The notes beneath the pieces are model-generated. The model was given only the letters and a program-made list of their open reading frames with translations. It made no database searches and was not told where the DNA came from. A stretch of 64,000 nt of DNA, from positions 5,079,001 through 5,143,000 of the forward strand of contig NZ_CP089980.1 in the NCBI RefSeq assembly GCF_021389955.1. Direction: 5' to 3'. The first letter of the stretch is position 1; each line of letters opens with the position of its first letter. A program made the position numbers and the translations under genes. Positions 17,897 to 26,890 of the stretch are shown one piece after another. This DNA is from Fulvivirga maritima (GTDB lineage Bacteria > Bacteroidota > Bacteroidia > Cytophagales > Cyclobacteriaceae).

Positions 17897-18760
17897 TCAG
17901 GTGTTAATTGTGGGTAACTCGATAGAGTTATCCACTGTTAACGCCCTCTGTGCATACAGCACCGGACTCAAGTCATTCAGACTTTCATGAGGCCTGAAAA
18001 AGTTATAGTCATTCATCCACTTTTCAGTAGCTTCACGCACTTCATTTATATCATCAAAAATATACACATCCAATACATTTCTTCTGAAGGTGCCATTCAG
18101 CCTTTCTATGTAGGCATTTTGAGTGGGCTTACCTGGTTGTATATAAATGAAGTCGATTTCGTGCATTTGGCTCCATTCCTTAGTTAATGTTGCAATAAAT
18201 TCAGGGCCATTATCCATCCTGATCCGCTCAGGTTTGCCTCGACGTTTAATTAAATGGTTTAAAACCCATACTATTTTATTGCTCTTAAGAGAATAGTCAA
18301 TCTCTATATGTAGCGCTTCCCTGTTAAAATCATCCATTACATTGAAAGATCGAAACTTTCTGCCGTTCAATAGAGCATCACTCATAAAGTCAATAGACCA
18401 AGTATGATTGATTACAGGCGGTATCTCCAAAGGCTCTTTCACTCTTGCGGGCAGTCTTTTTTTTGTCTTTCTACGCATACTTAATCCCATGGATTTATAG
18501 ACTCTATGCACTTTCTTATGATTCCATTGATGCCCCTCATTGCGAAGTCGCCTGAAAGCTTTCCAAAAACCTTCTCTGGGAAACTGCTCTGCTTTTTCTT
18601 TTAAAGCAGCCATAATAGGCTCATCATTTTTAATAGATGAATAATAATAGACGGATTTGGCAAGATTTAAAACCCGGCACGCCCTGCTGATGCTGATCGC
18701 GTAATTAAATTCCCTTTTTTATTTCCGTAACTAGCTGCTTTTTCTGGCAGGGCTTTAAAG
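17897..18760 (-). pseudogene. IS3-family transposase OrfB, frameshifted
   Basis: The open part (from 18613 downward, 238 residues) has the rve integrase core with the DDE residues: Asp in SIDFM, Asp in RMDNGPEF, and Glu in AYIERLNGT. Upstream, similarity to the OrfB N-terminus continues ([17 protein letters not shown]) back to about 18712. There the frame is broken by one extra base in the AAAAAAGGG run (minus strand, 18712-18720). The remaining N-terminus ([16 protein letters not shown]) is in the frame reached by the normal slip from orfA. So a single-base insertion, or a sequencing error in a homopolymer, separates otherwise intact parts. Confidence 0.75.
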
Positions 18761-19021
18761 CTTTTTTTCGATGATCTCTTTAGCAAGCTTAAGATCAAGG
18801 GCTAATTCCGCATACATGTGTTTAAGCCTGCGATTTTCCTCTTCAAGTTCTTTTAGCTTCCGTAACTCTGAAGCATCCATGCCTCCAAATCGCTGGCGCC
18901 ACTTGTAGAAGGCTGCCTGACTAACGCCATGCTCACGGCTGATCTCAGCCGCGGTCTTACCTGCATCAAATTCCTTCAAGATGCTGGCAATCTGTTGGGG
19001 TGAAAATTTCTTTCGTTTCAT
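18755..19021 (-). CDS. IS3-family transposase OrfA
   Basis: 88 residues with an N-terminal helix-turn-helix (FSPQQIASILKEFDAGKTAA … HGVSQAAFYKWRQRFGG) and a C-terminal leucine-zipper-like coiled coil (LEEENRRLKHMYAELALDLKLAKEIIEKKL). This is the normal OrfA layout for the IS407-like group. It binds the inverted repeats and, by -1 frameshifting at the A-AAA-AAG site near 18761-18768, would be fused to OrfB. Confidence 0.9.
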   Translation of the reverse strand: MKRKKFSPQQIASILKEFDAGKTAAEISREHGVSQAAFYKWRQRFGGMDASELRKLKELEEENRRLKHMYAELALDLKLAKEIIEKKL

Positions 19022-19073
19022 AGTGAACAGTTTAAATTTAATTAAATTTTTCTACTTTTAAACTGTCCTATTT

Positions 19074-20018
19074 TTAGGGGGCCTTACAATTTCTATACTT
19101 TTGAATTAAGCTCATGGCCTGAGCTAATAGCGGTATTTCAGCAGTGGTTTTAGTTTTCTGCCTTTTAATTTTTAGCCAAGGCTTATTGTTGATATAATGA
19201 ATGTTATCAGGAGATAAGTTAACAAAGTCAATATAAGATAAGCCTGTATAGCAGCTGAATAGAAAATAATCCTTCACTACTTCAACTCGCTCTATAGTGA
19301 ATATATGTTGATGTAGAGTCTGTAGCTCTTTCATTGAAAGAACTTCCCTCTTAGGCCATTGAAAATGGCATTTAAAAGAGGAGAGGGGGTTGCTCTTGAT
19401 CCAGTCTCTGCGTACAGCATCATTGAGCACTTTCTTAAGCATTCTAATGTATTTCATGGCTGTGTTTGAGCTCAGTTTATGGTTATTACGCAGGTATTGT
19501 TCAAAATTGACAGCAAATTGATAATTGATTTCATTAAGACTTAAATTAGATTTTTTGTTATGCAAGAGGAATTTACTCACCTTTTTCTCAAGTACGCAAT
19601 ATTTTGAATATGTGGCCTGGCTTATGCTAGTCCCTATGCAATTTTTCATATCACTATTATGTAGAGTAATTAACTGTTTTAACTCATTCTTTTGTGGTGA
19701 GTCATTGTTGCAGAACTTGTTTTTAATATCATGAGGAGTGAGTATTTCATTCTGGATGCTCATTTCTTGATATATTCTAAAAAGCTTAGCTCTCACTTCA
19801 TCCAGATAATGGTTAATTCTTTGGGCCTTGATGTCATTCCCTTTTACTCTGCATGCTGATTTATTCCACTGAGTAGGATTCACTTTTGTTTTTAAAGAAA
19901 TTTCAGTTCTTCTACCATTTACAGTGATTCTTGCATATAGAGGCAAATCAGCACAAGCTTTATTTTTTCTGGCCTTGTTGGGCCAAATAAGAATTGAGAA
20001 TGTTTGAGGTCTTTTCAT
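19074..20018 (-). pseudogene. Tyrosine recombinase (integrase) cut off by the IS element
   Basis: About 314 residues from the preferred ATG at 20018; the frame is open from 20069. It has the Bacteroidota integrase plan: an Arm-DNA-binding domain (about 5-90), a SAM-like core-binding domain (about 120-215, QYLRNNHKLSSNTAMKYIRMLKKVLNDAV), and the start of the catalytic domain (LFSCYTGLSYIDFVNLS). The reading frame runs into the IS inverted repeat at 19088 and stops, so the His-x-x-Arg and nucleophilic Tyr region is missing. No remainder is found on the other side of the IS, so this is a deletion as well as an insertion. It points away from the adjacent tRNA-Asp gene, the usual layout for tRNA-site elements. 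It cannot be active alone. Confidence 0.85.
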
Positions 20019-20113
20019 CGCGTTTGAAATGTTGTAGTGAACAATAAAATATGTCCATTTAGAGCTCAAATTTTAACGGTTATAATTAATTGATATACAG
20101 TTAATTATAGCTA

Positions 20114-20166
20114 ATTCGGTTAACAAAAATAAATAAAAAAACTGTTAACCGAATTGTTAACCGAAT
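20114..20166. repeat. Three GTTAACCGAAT sites upstream of the integrase
   Basis: The 11-mer occurs inverted at 20114-20124 (ATTCGGTTAAC) and twice directly at 20144-20154 and 20156-20166, separated by an A/T-only stretch. The position, between the integrase start and the tRNA, fits operator sites or integrase arm-binding sites. No direct test is possible from sequence. Confidence 0.6.
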
Positions 20167-20208
20167 CAGATGAAAAGGAATGTGTTTCGATGATAGCTTA
20201 AAAAGCAA

Positions 20209-20242
20209 AAAGCCGCTTAAATCATACAATTTAAGCGGCTTT
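20209..20242 (-). terminator. Terminator of tRNA-Asp
   Basis: Perfect 13-bp inverted repeat (AAAGCCGCTTAAA … TTTAAGCGGCTTT) with an 8-base loop, followed on the minus strand by TTGCTTTTT. It lies 24 bases beyond the tRNA 3' end. Confidence 0.85.
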
Positions 20243-20265
20243 AGTATTATTAGACTCTCGTCTTG

Positions 20266-20339
20266 CGGTCTGGACGGGACTCGAACCCGCGACCTCCTGC
20301 GTGACAGGCAGGCATTCTAACCAGCTGAACTACCAGACC
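20266..20339 (-). tRNA. tRNA-Asp (anticodon GTC)
   Basis: On the minus strand a 74-base cloverleaf can be read: acceptor GGTCTGG pairing with CCAGACC, D-arm AGTTCAGCTGGTTAGAAT, anticodon stem CCTGC-CTGTCAC-GCAGG with GTC, and T-arm GGTTCGAGTCC. No CCA is encoded. Its 3' end faces the integrase, matching use of the tRNA 3' end as an integration site. Confidence 0.97.
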
Positions 20340-20585
20340 ATTTTTTATTTCAAGAAAAAGTCTTAACTTTCTCTTTTGTTTCGTCCCTTTCGTTTAAGGT
20401 GTTGCAAATGTATAGTGACCAATCATTATATGCAACATCTGTCGTGAATTTTTTTGTAAAAAATATTGCAATTGTGTTTAATCTATTGATTTTCAGTTAA
20501 TTAAAATTGAAAATTTATTAGAGGGGGAGAAATAGTGCTTAATAGGCTTTTATATAAGTATATTCCAAAAAGCGTTGGGTTTATC

Positions 20586-20615
20586 TTGTATTTGAGCTTT
20601 TCAGTTATATTTTTG
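20586..20615 (+). promoter_or_regulatory. Promoter of accA
   Basis: TTG (20586-20588), 19 bases, then TATTTTTG (20608-20615): an exact TTG-N19-TAnnTTTG match about 20 bases before the ATG. Confidence 0.65.
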
Positions 20616-20634
20616 TGCCTTAATTAAAATAATT

Positions 20635-21582
20635 ATGCTGTTGGATTTCGAAAAACCTATCGCAGAACTAGAGGCTAAATTGGAGGGTATGAAAAAAATT
20701 GCTCTTGAGAGTGATGTAGATGTAAGTGATGCCGTAAAGTCTCTGGAAACGAAAATAAAGAATCTGAAAAAAGAGACATTCAGTAATTTAACTCGCTGGC
20801 AGAGGGTACAGCTATCGCGTCATCCAGATCGCCCGTATACCCTTGACTATATCTATGAAATAGCCGATGACTTTGTAGAATTGCACGGAGATAGAACTGT
20901 AAAGGACGATAAGGCTATTGTAGGTGGTTTTGGCTCAGTAAATAAGCAGACATACATGTTTATTGGTCAGCAAAAAGGCCGTAATACCAAACAAAGGCAG
21001 TTGAGAAACTTTGGTATGGCTAACCCTGAAGGTTATAGAAAGGCCTTAAGGTTAATGAAGCTGGCTGAGAAATTTAATAAACCTATAGTTACGTTTATAG
21101 ATACTCCCGGAGCATTTCCTGGTTTAGAGGCTGAGGAGAGAGGTCAGGGCGAGGCTATTGCCAGAAACCTTAAAGAAATGTTTATGCTTAAGGTGCCTGT
21201 AATCTGTATAGTAATAGGTGAGGGAGCTTCAGGTGGAGCTTTAGGTATCGCTATTGGTGATAAAGTATTAATGCTGGAAAATACCTGGTATTCTGTAATC
21301 TCACCAGAAAACTGCTCTACTATTTTATGGAGAAGCTGGGATTATAAAGAAACAGCGGCTGAGGCAATGCGTGTAAGCTCATATGATATGCTTGATCTTC
21401 AGTTGATTGACGGTATTATCAATGAACCTTTGGGCGGAGCTCATGTAGACATGCAAGCTATGGCTAAAGAAGTGAAAAAAGTGATTTTACAACTGACTAA
21501 AGAACTATCAGAAATGTCTGATGAAGACAGAATTTCAAAACGTATAGATAAGTTCTGTAGTATGGGCGTAGTAAAGGAATAA
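20635..21582 (+). CDS. accA: Acetyl-CoA carboxylase carboxyltransferase subunit alpha
   Basis: 315 residues, the normal AccA length. It transfers the carboxyl group from carboxybiotin-BCCP to acetyl-CoA as an A2B2 complex with AccD, the first committed step of fatty acid synthesis, in the cytoplasm. Clear marks are the N-terminal helical region with [18 protein letters not shown] (about 46-63), [23 protein letters not shown] (about 156-178) and [22 protein letters not shown] (about 197-218). No accD or accBC lies nearby, as is usual. It has its own promoter and a terminator at 21607, so it is monocistronic. Confidence 0.97.
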   Translation: MLLDFEKPIAELEAKLEGMKKIALESDVDVSDAVKSLETKIKNLKKETFSNLTRWQRVQLSRHPDRPYTLDYIYEIADDFVELHGDRTVKDDKAIVGGFGSVNKQTYMFIGQQKGRNTKQRQLRNFGMANPEGYRKALRLMKLAEKFNKPIVTFIDTPGAFPGLEAEERGQGEAIARNLKEMFMLKVPVICIVIGEGASGGALGIAIGDKVLMLENTWYSVISPENCSTILWRSWDYKETAAEAMRVSSYDMLDLQLIDGIINEPLGGAHVDMQAMAKEVKKVILQLTKELSEMSDEDRISKRIDKFCSMGVVKE

Positions 21583-21606
21583 AGTATTAAAAATTCCATA
21601 AATTTA

Positions 21607-21640
21607 AAGCCACAGATCAATCAGGTCTGTGGCTTTTGTT
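21607..21640 (+). terminator. Terminator of accA
   Basis: AAGCCACAGA and TCTGTGGCTT form a 10-bp stem around TCAATCAGG and are followed by TTGTTTTTT. It lies 25 bases after the accA stop. Confidence 0.85.
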
Positions 21641-21660
21641 TTTTATAAATTTTTAAAATT

Positions 21661-22503
21661 ATGAACCTTCATATAATAGATACCGGATTTTTTAAGCTCG
21701 ATGGTGGAGCCATGTTTGGAGTAGTGCCTAAAACCTTATGGCAGCGGACTAATCCGGCAGATGAGAACAACCTTTGCAACTGGGCTATGAGGTGTTTACT
21801 CATTGAAGATGGAGATAGACTGATACTAATTGATAATGGTATTGGAGATAAGCAAGATGCGAAGTTTTTCAGTCATTATTATTTAAGTGGAGATGCTAGT
21901 CTTGACTCTTCTTTAAAAGCTGCTGGCTTTAATCAAAATGATATCACAGATATGTTTTTGACTCACTTGCATTTTGATCATTGTGGTGGTGGTGTAAAAT
22001 ATGATAGTGCCGGTAAGCCTGAATTGGTATTTCCTAATGCCAAATATTGGAGTAATAAAGATCATTGGGAGTGGGCTGTGAAGCCAAATGCCAGAGAAAA
22101 GGCCTCTTTCCTTAAAGAAAACCTTTTGCCGATGGAAGAAAGTGGTCATCTGGACTTTGTTGATTTACAAAACCCATCTCAGTTTCCTCAGTTTGATGTA
22201 CTTACCGCTGATGGACATACTGATAAGCAGATGATACCTAAAATCAAGTATAAAGGGCATACTATTGTTTTTGCTGCTGATTTATTACCATCAATTGGGC
22301 ATATTCCACTGCCTTATGTTATGGGATATGACACCAGACCATTATTAACTTTAAAAGAAAAAGAAGCCTTTTTAAATGAGGCGGCTGATAATGAATATAT
22401 TATTTTTATGGAGCATGATCCTGTAAATGAGTGCTGCACCGTGAAGCATACTGAAAAAGGAGTGCGACTGGATAAAACATTTTCTTTAAAAGAGATTCTA
22501 TAA
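21661..22503 (+). CDS. MBL-fold metallo-hydrolase
   Basis: 280 residues of the metallo-beta-lactamase superfamily, with the metal motif THLHFDHCGG (His102, His104, Asp106, His107). A later histidine is in ADGHTDKQ (about 182), and Asp and His appear in FAADLLP and FMEHDP. The layout (MRCLLIEDGDRLILIDNGIG … HYYLSGDASLDSSLKAAGF) resembles lactonase/arylesterase-like members such as AhlD- or MPD-like hydrolases. The substrate is unknown. It has no signal peptide. It lies five bases upstream of the patatin-like gene, so it is the first gene of an operon with patatin and hutU. Confidence 0.9.
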   Translation: MNLHIIDTGFFKLDGGAMFGVVPKTLWQRTNPADENNLCNWAMRCLLIEDGDRLILIDNGIGDKQDAKFFSHYYLSGDASLDSSLKAAGFNQNDITDMFLTHLHFDHCGGGVKYDSAGKPELVFPNAKYWSNKDHWEWAVKPNAREKASFLKENLLPMEESGHLDFVDLQNPSQFPQFDVLTADGHTDKQMIPKIKYKGHTIVFAADLLPSIGHIPLPYVMGYDTRPLLTLKEKEAFLNEAADNEYIIFMEHDPVNECCTVKHTEKGVRLDKTFSLKEIL

Positions 22504-22507
22504 TACA

Positions 22508-23266
22508 ATGAAAGTAGGCCTTGTTCTGTCAGGAGGTGGTGCTAGAGGAATAGCTCACCTTGGTGTAATAAAAGCCCTGGAAGAGGCTGAAATCAATATA
22601 GACTTTATAAGTGGAAGTAGCGCCGGCGCCATAGTCGGTGCTATGTACACTTACGGATATCAGGTAGAGCGAATACTGGAGATTGTAAAGAGTATTAAGA
22701 CTTTCAAGTTTTTGCAGCCCGCCCTTAGCTGGACCGGTATTTTGAAGATGGATGTCATTCGAAAATTTCTTGAACTACATTTAAAAGACGATTTTGAGCA
22801 TCTAAAAAAGCCATTGTATATAGCCGCAACTAATGTTAATACAGGTAAGACAGAATATTTTAACAAAGGACCATTGTTGAGTGCTATTTGTGCCTCGTCA
22901 TGTATTCCTGTTTTGTTTGATCCTGTGCTGCATAATAATAAGCTATATATAGATGGAGGTATTTTAAATAACCTGCCTGTAGAGCCCTTGGAAGGAAAGT
23001 GTGATATTATTATCGGCTCACATTGTAATCCTATTGATCATGATTTTGACCCTAAAAATGCTAAGCTGGTAATGGAGCGAGCGTTAATGCTGGCTATTAC
23101 TTGTAATGCCTATAGCAGAAGAAGTGCCTGCGATTATTTTATTGAGCCAAAAGGATTGGAGTCATATAAAGTGCTAGATCTATCAAATATAGATGCGATC
23201 TATAAAATAGGTTATGAATGTGCGAAAGAAAAAATTGAGAAAATAAAAACTAAGCTGAAAGAATGA
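22508..23266 (+). CDS. Patatin-like phospholipase family protein (RssA-like)
   Basis: 252 residues with all patatin parts: the oxyanion loop SGGGARGIAHLG (8-19), nucleophile Ser38 in GSSAG, and catalytic Asp149 in DGGILNNLP. It is the short cytoplasmic type, like E. coli RssA/YchK-related proteins, with no signal peptide or membrane span. The family hydrolyses acyl ester bonds of lipids. It starts five bases after the MBL gene and overlaps hutU by four bases (ATGA), so it is translationally coupled. Why a lipase-like protein sits with histidine degradation is not clear. Confidence 0.9.
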   Translation: MKVGLVLSGGGARGIAHLGVIKALEEAEINIDFISGSSAGAIVGAMYTYGYQVERILEIVKSIKTFKFLQPALSWTGILKMDVIRKFLELHLKDDFEHLKKPLYIAATNVNTGKTEYFNKGPLLSAICASSCIPVLFDPVLHNNKLYIDGGILNNLPVEPLEGKCDIIIGSHCNPIDHDFDPKNAKLVMERALMLAITCNAYSRRSACDYFIEPKGLESYKVLDLSNIDAIYKIGYECAKEKIEKIKTKLKE

Positions 23267-25239
23267 ATTTTAAAGAGCAAATTTTAACGGGCATCCCATC
23301 AGAATTACCTTCTCCAAAAGGATATGATCCTCAGGTTAATCACGCCCCTAAAAGAAAAGATATTCTTTCAGTAGAAGAAAAAAAGCTCGCCTTAAAAAAT
23401 GCCTTAAGATATTTTAAACAAGAACATCATAAGGAGTTAATTCCTGAATTTAAGGAAGAGCTGGAAACGTACGGACGAATATATATGTATCGCTTTCGAC
23501 CTGACTATGATATGTATGCTCGCCCATTAAACGAATACCCTTTTCAATCTGAGCAAGCAGGTGCCATCATGCTCATGATTCAGAATAATCTGAACCCCGC
23601 AGTGGCACAACATCCGCATGAGTTAATTACCTATGGTGGTAATGGTGCTGTTTTTCAAAATTGGGCTCAGTATTTATTAACCATGCAGTATCTCGCTACT
23701 ATGACTGACGAGCAGACCTTGCATATGTATTCTGGGCATCCTATGGGGCTGTTTCCATCTTCAAAAGACGCTCCGCGCGTAGTAGTTACTAATGGCATGA
23801 TGATTCCTAATTATTCTAAACCAGATGATTGGGAAAAGTATAATGCTCTAGGTGTAACACAATACGGTCAAATGACTGCGGGTTCTTATATGTACATTGG
23901 TCCTCAGGGAATTGTGCATGGTACTACCATTACTATTTTAAATGCAGGAAGAAAAATTGCAAAAGATGGATTAGCTGGTAAACTCTTTGTTTCGGCTGGG
24001 CTAGGAGGGATGAGTGGTGCTCAGCCTAAAGCAGGTAATATAGCAGGCTGTATATCTGTGGTGGCTGAAGTAAATGAAAAAGCTATTAATACGCGCCATA
24101 GTCAGGGTTGGGTAGATGAGAAAGTGTCTGATATTCAGGTTTTAATAGATAGAGTGAGGAAAGTCAAGCAGGGCAAAGAAGTGGTATCCATAGCTTACCA
24201 CGGGAATATTGTGGAAGTGTGGGAAGCTTTTGCTGAAGCAGATATTCATATCGAGCTGGGTTCTGATCAAACTTCATTGCATAACCCCTGGGCTGGAGGT
24301 TATTATCCTGTGGAGTTGTCTTTTGAAGAGGCGAATCAATTAATGTCGGAGAAGCCTGAAGTGTTTAAAATTAAAGTTCAGGAATCACTTAGAAGGCAAG
24401 TGGCAGCTATCAATAAGCATACTGCCAATGGCACCTATTTCTTTGATTATGGTAATGCCTTTTTGTTGGAGGCAGCCAGAGCTGGTGCTGATATTATGAA
24501 GAACGATCAGGAGTTTAAATACCCATCTTATGTGCAGGATATTATGGGTCCCATGTGTTTTGATTATGGTTTTGGTCCTTTTAGGTGGGTATGCACCTCT
24601 GGTAAGCCAGAAGACCTGGAAGTTACCGATAAGCTGGCCTGTGAAGTGCTGGAGGAAATGAGGAAGACGGCTCCAGAAGAAATTCAGCAGCAAATGGCTG
24701 ATAATATTCAATGGATCAAAGGAGCCGCTGAAAATAAATTGGTCGTTGGTTCGCAAGCTAGAATATTGTATGCCGATGCTGAAGGCAGAATAAAAATAGC
24801 TACTGCTTTTAATAAAGCGGTGAAAGAAGGGAAAATTGGTTCGGTAGTTCTGGGCAGAGATCATCATGATGTGTCAGGAACGGACAGTCCATACCGCGAA
24901 ACTTCTAATATTTATGATGGATCGCAGTTTACTGCTGATATGGCTATACAGAATGTTATTGGAGACTCTTTTAGAGGAGCCACTTGGGTTTCAATCCATA
25001 ATGGTGGTGGTGTAGGCTGGGGCGAAGTGATGAACGGAGGCTTCGGTATGTTGCTCGATGGTAGTGAAGAGGCACAGCAAAGGTTAGAAAATATGCTTTT
25101 CTATGATGTTAATAATGGTATTGCTCGAAGAAGCTGGGCGAGGAATAATGAAGCGATTTTTGCAGCTAAAAGAGCCATGAGTCACAATCCAAATTTAAAA
25201 ATCACATTGCCAGAGATAGTGGATGATTCCTTATTATAA
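23263..25239 (+). CDS. hutU: Urocanate hydratase
   Basis: 658 residues, the longer Bacteroidota form of urocanase. It converts urocanate to imidazolonepropionate with tightly bound NAD+, the second step of histidine degradation in the cytoplasm. Recognised blocks are LITYGGNGAVFQNWAQYLLTMQYL (near 121-144, cited in part), LHMYSGHPMGLFPS, MTAGSYMYIGPQGIVHGT, the glycine-rich VSAGLGGMSGAQPKA and the C-terminal SIHNGGGVGWGEVMNGGFG. hutH, hutI and hutG are not in the window. It overlaps the patatin gene by four bases and ends the operon. Confidence 0.96.
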   Translation: MNFKEQILTGIPSELPSPKGYDPQVNHAPKRKDILSVEEKKLALKNALRYFKQEHHKELIPEFKEELETYGRIYMYRFRPDYDMYARPLNEYPFQSEQAGAIMLMIQNNLNPAVAQHPHELITYGGNGAVFQNWAQYLLTMQYLATMTDEQTLHMYSGHPMGLFPSSKDAPRVVVTNGMMIPNYSKPDDWEKYNALGVTQYGQMTAGSYMYIGPQGIVHGTTITILNAGRKIAKDGLAGKLFVSAGLGGMSGAQPKAGNIAGCISVVAEVNEKAINTRHSQGWVDEKVSDIQVLIDRVRKVKQGKEVVSIAYHGNIVEVWEAFAEADIHIELGSDQTSLHNPWAGGYYPVELSFEEANQLMSEKPEVFKIKVQESLRRQVAAINKHTANGTYFFDYGNAFLLEAARAGADIMKNDQEFKYPSYVQDIMGPMCFDYGFGPFRWVCTSGKPEDLEVTDKLACEVLEEMRKTAPEEIQQQMADNIQWIKGAAENKLVVGSQARILYADAEGRIKIATAFNKAVKEGKIGSVVLGRDHHDVSGTDSPYRETSNIYDGSQFTADMAIQNVIGDSFRGATWVSIHNGGGVGWGEVMNGGFGMLLDGSEEAQQRLENMLFYDVNNGIARRSWARNNEAIFAAKRAMSHNPNLKITLPEIVDDSLL

Positions 25240-25322
25240 GGTGCTAAATATTTAAACAAACAATAATTGGTATTATACTTTTATGGCATGAGTGATTCTT
25301 ATGCCTATTTTTTAAATCAAAT

Positions 25323-25958
25323 ATGAAAAGATTTTTTACTGTTCTATTATTTTTATTCTTTTTTAAAAGCGCTCATGCGCAAGTTAAATTTGGTGTACAA
25401 GCTGGTTTTAATGTATCTAAAATCGCTTTTCATAATTATGATACTTATACCGATCAAAAACAGAGGCTATCCCCGAAATTGGGCATATATGCAGACTTTG
25501 AAATATCTCAATCATTCTTAATAAGACCGGGTGTTTTCTATTCAGGAAAAGGTACGGAATATGACTTTGGCGGAAGTGATAATGATGTAGCTATTTCAGA
25601 GTATGCTGAGATTCCTGTTAATGCTGTTTTAAAATTGCATAAAGTAGAAATTTTTGCGGGTTTATATGGAGCTGTTTTGTTGAAGAAGCGTTTTAAGCCG
25701 GGGGCAGAAGGCATGGATCGTCTATATGTAGATGGAATGTATCTGCCAAGATATGTTCCTGAAGACAAAGGGTTGAGGAGGGCTGACTTTGGATTTCAAA
25801 TGGGGGTTGGCTATAACTTTCAGCCTATGAGAGTTAGCGCTGGTTTTTCTAGAGGTTTTTATAATTTATTTCAAAAGGCCTCTAATTATGACGGATCAAA
25901 ATCCACGGCATTTAATAAAGTTTTTAATGTCTCAATAGCCTATAGTCTTGCAAAATAA
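25323..25958 (+). CDS. Outer-membrane beta-barrel protein (paralogue 1)
   Basis: 211 residues with a signal peptide (MKRFFTVLLFLFFFKSAHA) followed by the OMP_b-brl_2/PorT-like start QVKFGVQAGFNVSKI. Alternating strands end in an aromatic-rich C-terminal strand. A roughly eight-strand barrel is likely, in the outer membrane. It is the first of three tandem paralogues and the most diverged. Its own terminator follows at 25988. The role is unknown; such barrels are common and rarely characterised. Confidence 0.8.
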   Translation: MKRFFTVLLFLFFFKSAHAQVKFGVQAGFNVSKIAFHNYDTYTDQKQRLSPKLGIYADFEISQSFLIRPGVFYSGKGTEYDFGGSDNDVAISEYAEIPVNAVLKLHKVEIFAGLYGAVLLKKRFKPGAEGMDRLYVDGMYLPRYVPEDKGLRRADFGFQMGVGYNFQPMRVSAGFSRGFYNLFQKASNYDGSKSTAFNKVFNVSIAYSLAK

Positions 25959-25987
25959 GCTCAAGAATATGCTAAGTATTTTAAAAA

Positions 25988-26016
25988 CCTGTGAAGCTAC
26001 TTCGCAGGATTTTTTT
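25988..26016 (+). terminator. Terminator after barrel paralogue 1
   Basis: CCTGTGAAG-CTA-CTTCGCAGG (one G-T pair) followed by A and eight T. The hairpin sequence is nearly the same as that at 27581, so it was probably copied with the gene. Confidence 0.85.
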
Positions 26017-26141
26017 TGCTAGGGAAGTCATGACAGTTAATAGTTTTATTATTTAATAACCAAATTCTTTGTTTGATTTTAATAAATAGGTGTTAAATTA
26101 TATTAATAAGCTTGTTCAATGAGGATATTAATAATTAAGCC

Positions 26142-26804
26142 ATGAAAAGAATTTTGATAATTTTAGCACTTATGCTTATAAATGGGCACGTAATCTCGCA
26201 GGTCAAATTTGGAGTGCAGGCAGGAGCTAACTTCGCAACGGTGATTGAACATTTTGAAGAATCCGAGTTTGAATCAAAAAAGATGTTCAGAATGGCACCA
26301 AGACTCGGTGTATGTGCTGATTTTGAGCTGCAAAATTGGTTAACACTCAGGCCGGGACTTTTCTATTCAGGTAAGGGTACTGCATGGTCTGGTTTTGATA
26401 TGCAAAGTGGAGATTATATTAGGTCTATTTTGCATTATGTTGAATTACCTGTAAATGTAGTGTTCAAAAAGGGTCATTTAGAATTCTTCGGAGGGCCTTA
26501 CTTTGCTGTAGCCATATCTGGAGAAGCTAAAGTTAAAATAGATGGAGATAAGATTAGTACAGAATACTCATTTAAGAATGAGTTAGATACTGATGATTTA
26601 TATGGGGATGATAATTATCTAAAGGGAACTGATTTTGGCTTTCAATTAGGAGTTGGTTATAATTTCGATCCTTTTATAATAAGTGCCTCATGTGCAAAAG
26701 GATTAACAAATATCAATCCGGATATCGAAGGTTTTGATATGGATGATAATAGAATCTCTAACCTTATTATTAATGTATCTCTTGCATATTACTTTGGTGG
26801 ATAA
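26142..26804 (+). CDS. Outer-membrane beta-barrel protein (paralogue 2)
   Basis: 220 residues with a signal peptide (MKRILIILALMLINGHVISQ) and the same VKFGVQAGANFAT start as its neighbours. It shares long segments with paralogue 3: APRLGVCADFE, LRPGLFYSGKGT, YVELPVNVVFK, KIDGDKIS and TDFGFQLGVGYNFDP. The last strand LIINVSLAYYFGG ends with the aromatic expected for barrel assembly. No terminator is obvious in the 86 bases before paralogue 3, so the two may be co-transcribed. Confidence 0.8.
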   Translation: MKRILIILALMLINGHVISQVKFGVQAGANFATVIEHFEESEFESKKMFRMAPRLGVCADFELQNWLTLRPGLFYSGKGTAWSGFDMQSGDYIRSILHYVELPVNVVFKKGHLEFFGGPYFAVAISGEAKVKIDGDKISTEYSFKNELDTDDLYGDDNYLKGTDFGFQLGVGYNFDPFIISASCAKGLTNINPDIEGFDMDDNRISNLIINVSLAYYFGG

Positions 26805-26890
26805 ATTATCCAGATAAAATATTGTAAATTTTACCTTTATAAATTTAAAAATAATAAGTTTGCCCTGTTATTAATTTTAATTTTTATACT

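Larger units (their letters stand above)
17833..19088 (-). mobile_element. IS3-family insertion sequence (IS407-like group)
   Basis: About 1256 bases with terminal inverted repeats. The left end TGTAAGCACCCCCAAATTAGG matches the right end read on the minus strand, TGTAAGGCCCCCTAAAAATAGG, continuing to about 27 matches in 35. It carries orfA (18755-19021) and orfB (17897-18760), with an A-AAA-AAG slippery site at the end of orfA. No target duplication is seen (ACAA left, ATTT right), so one flank was probably lost in a deletion. The right end lies inside an integrase gene. Confidence 0.85.

Noticed and set aside
24385-24867. 160-codon minus-strand frame inside hutU
   Set aside because: It lies fully antisense to a strongly conserved urocanase coding region and shows no recognisable protein features.
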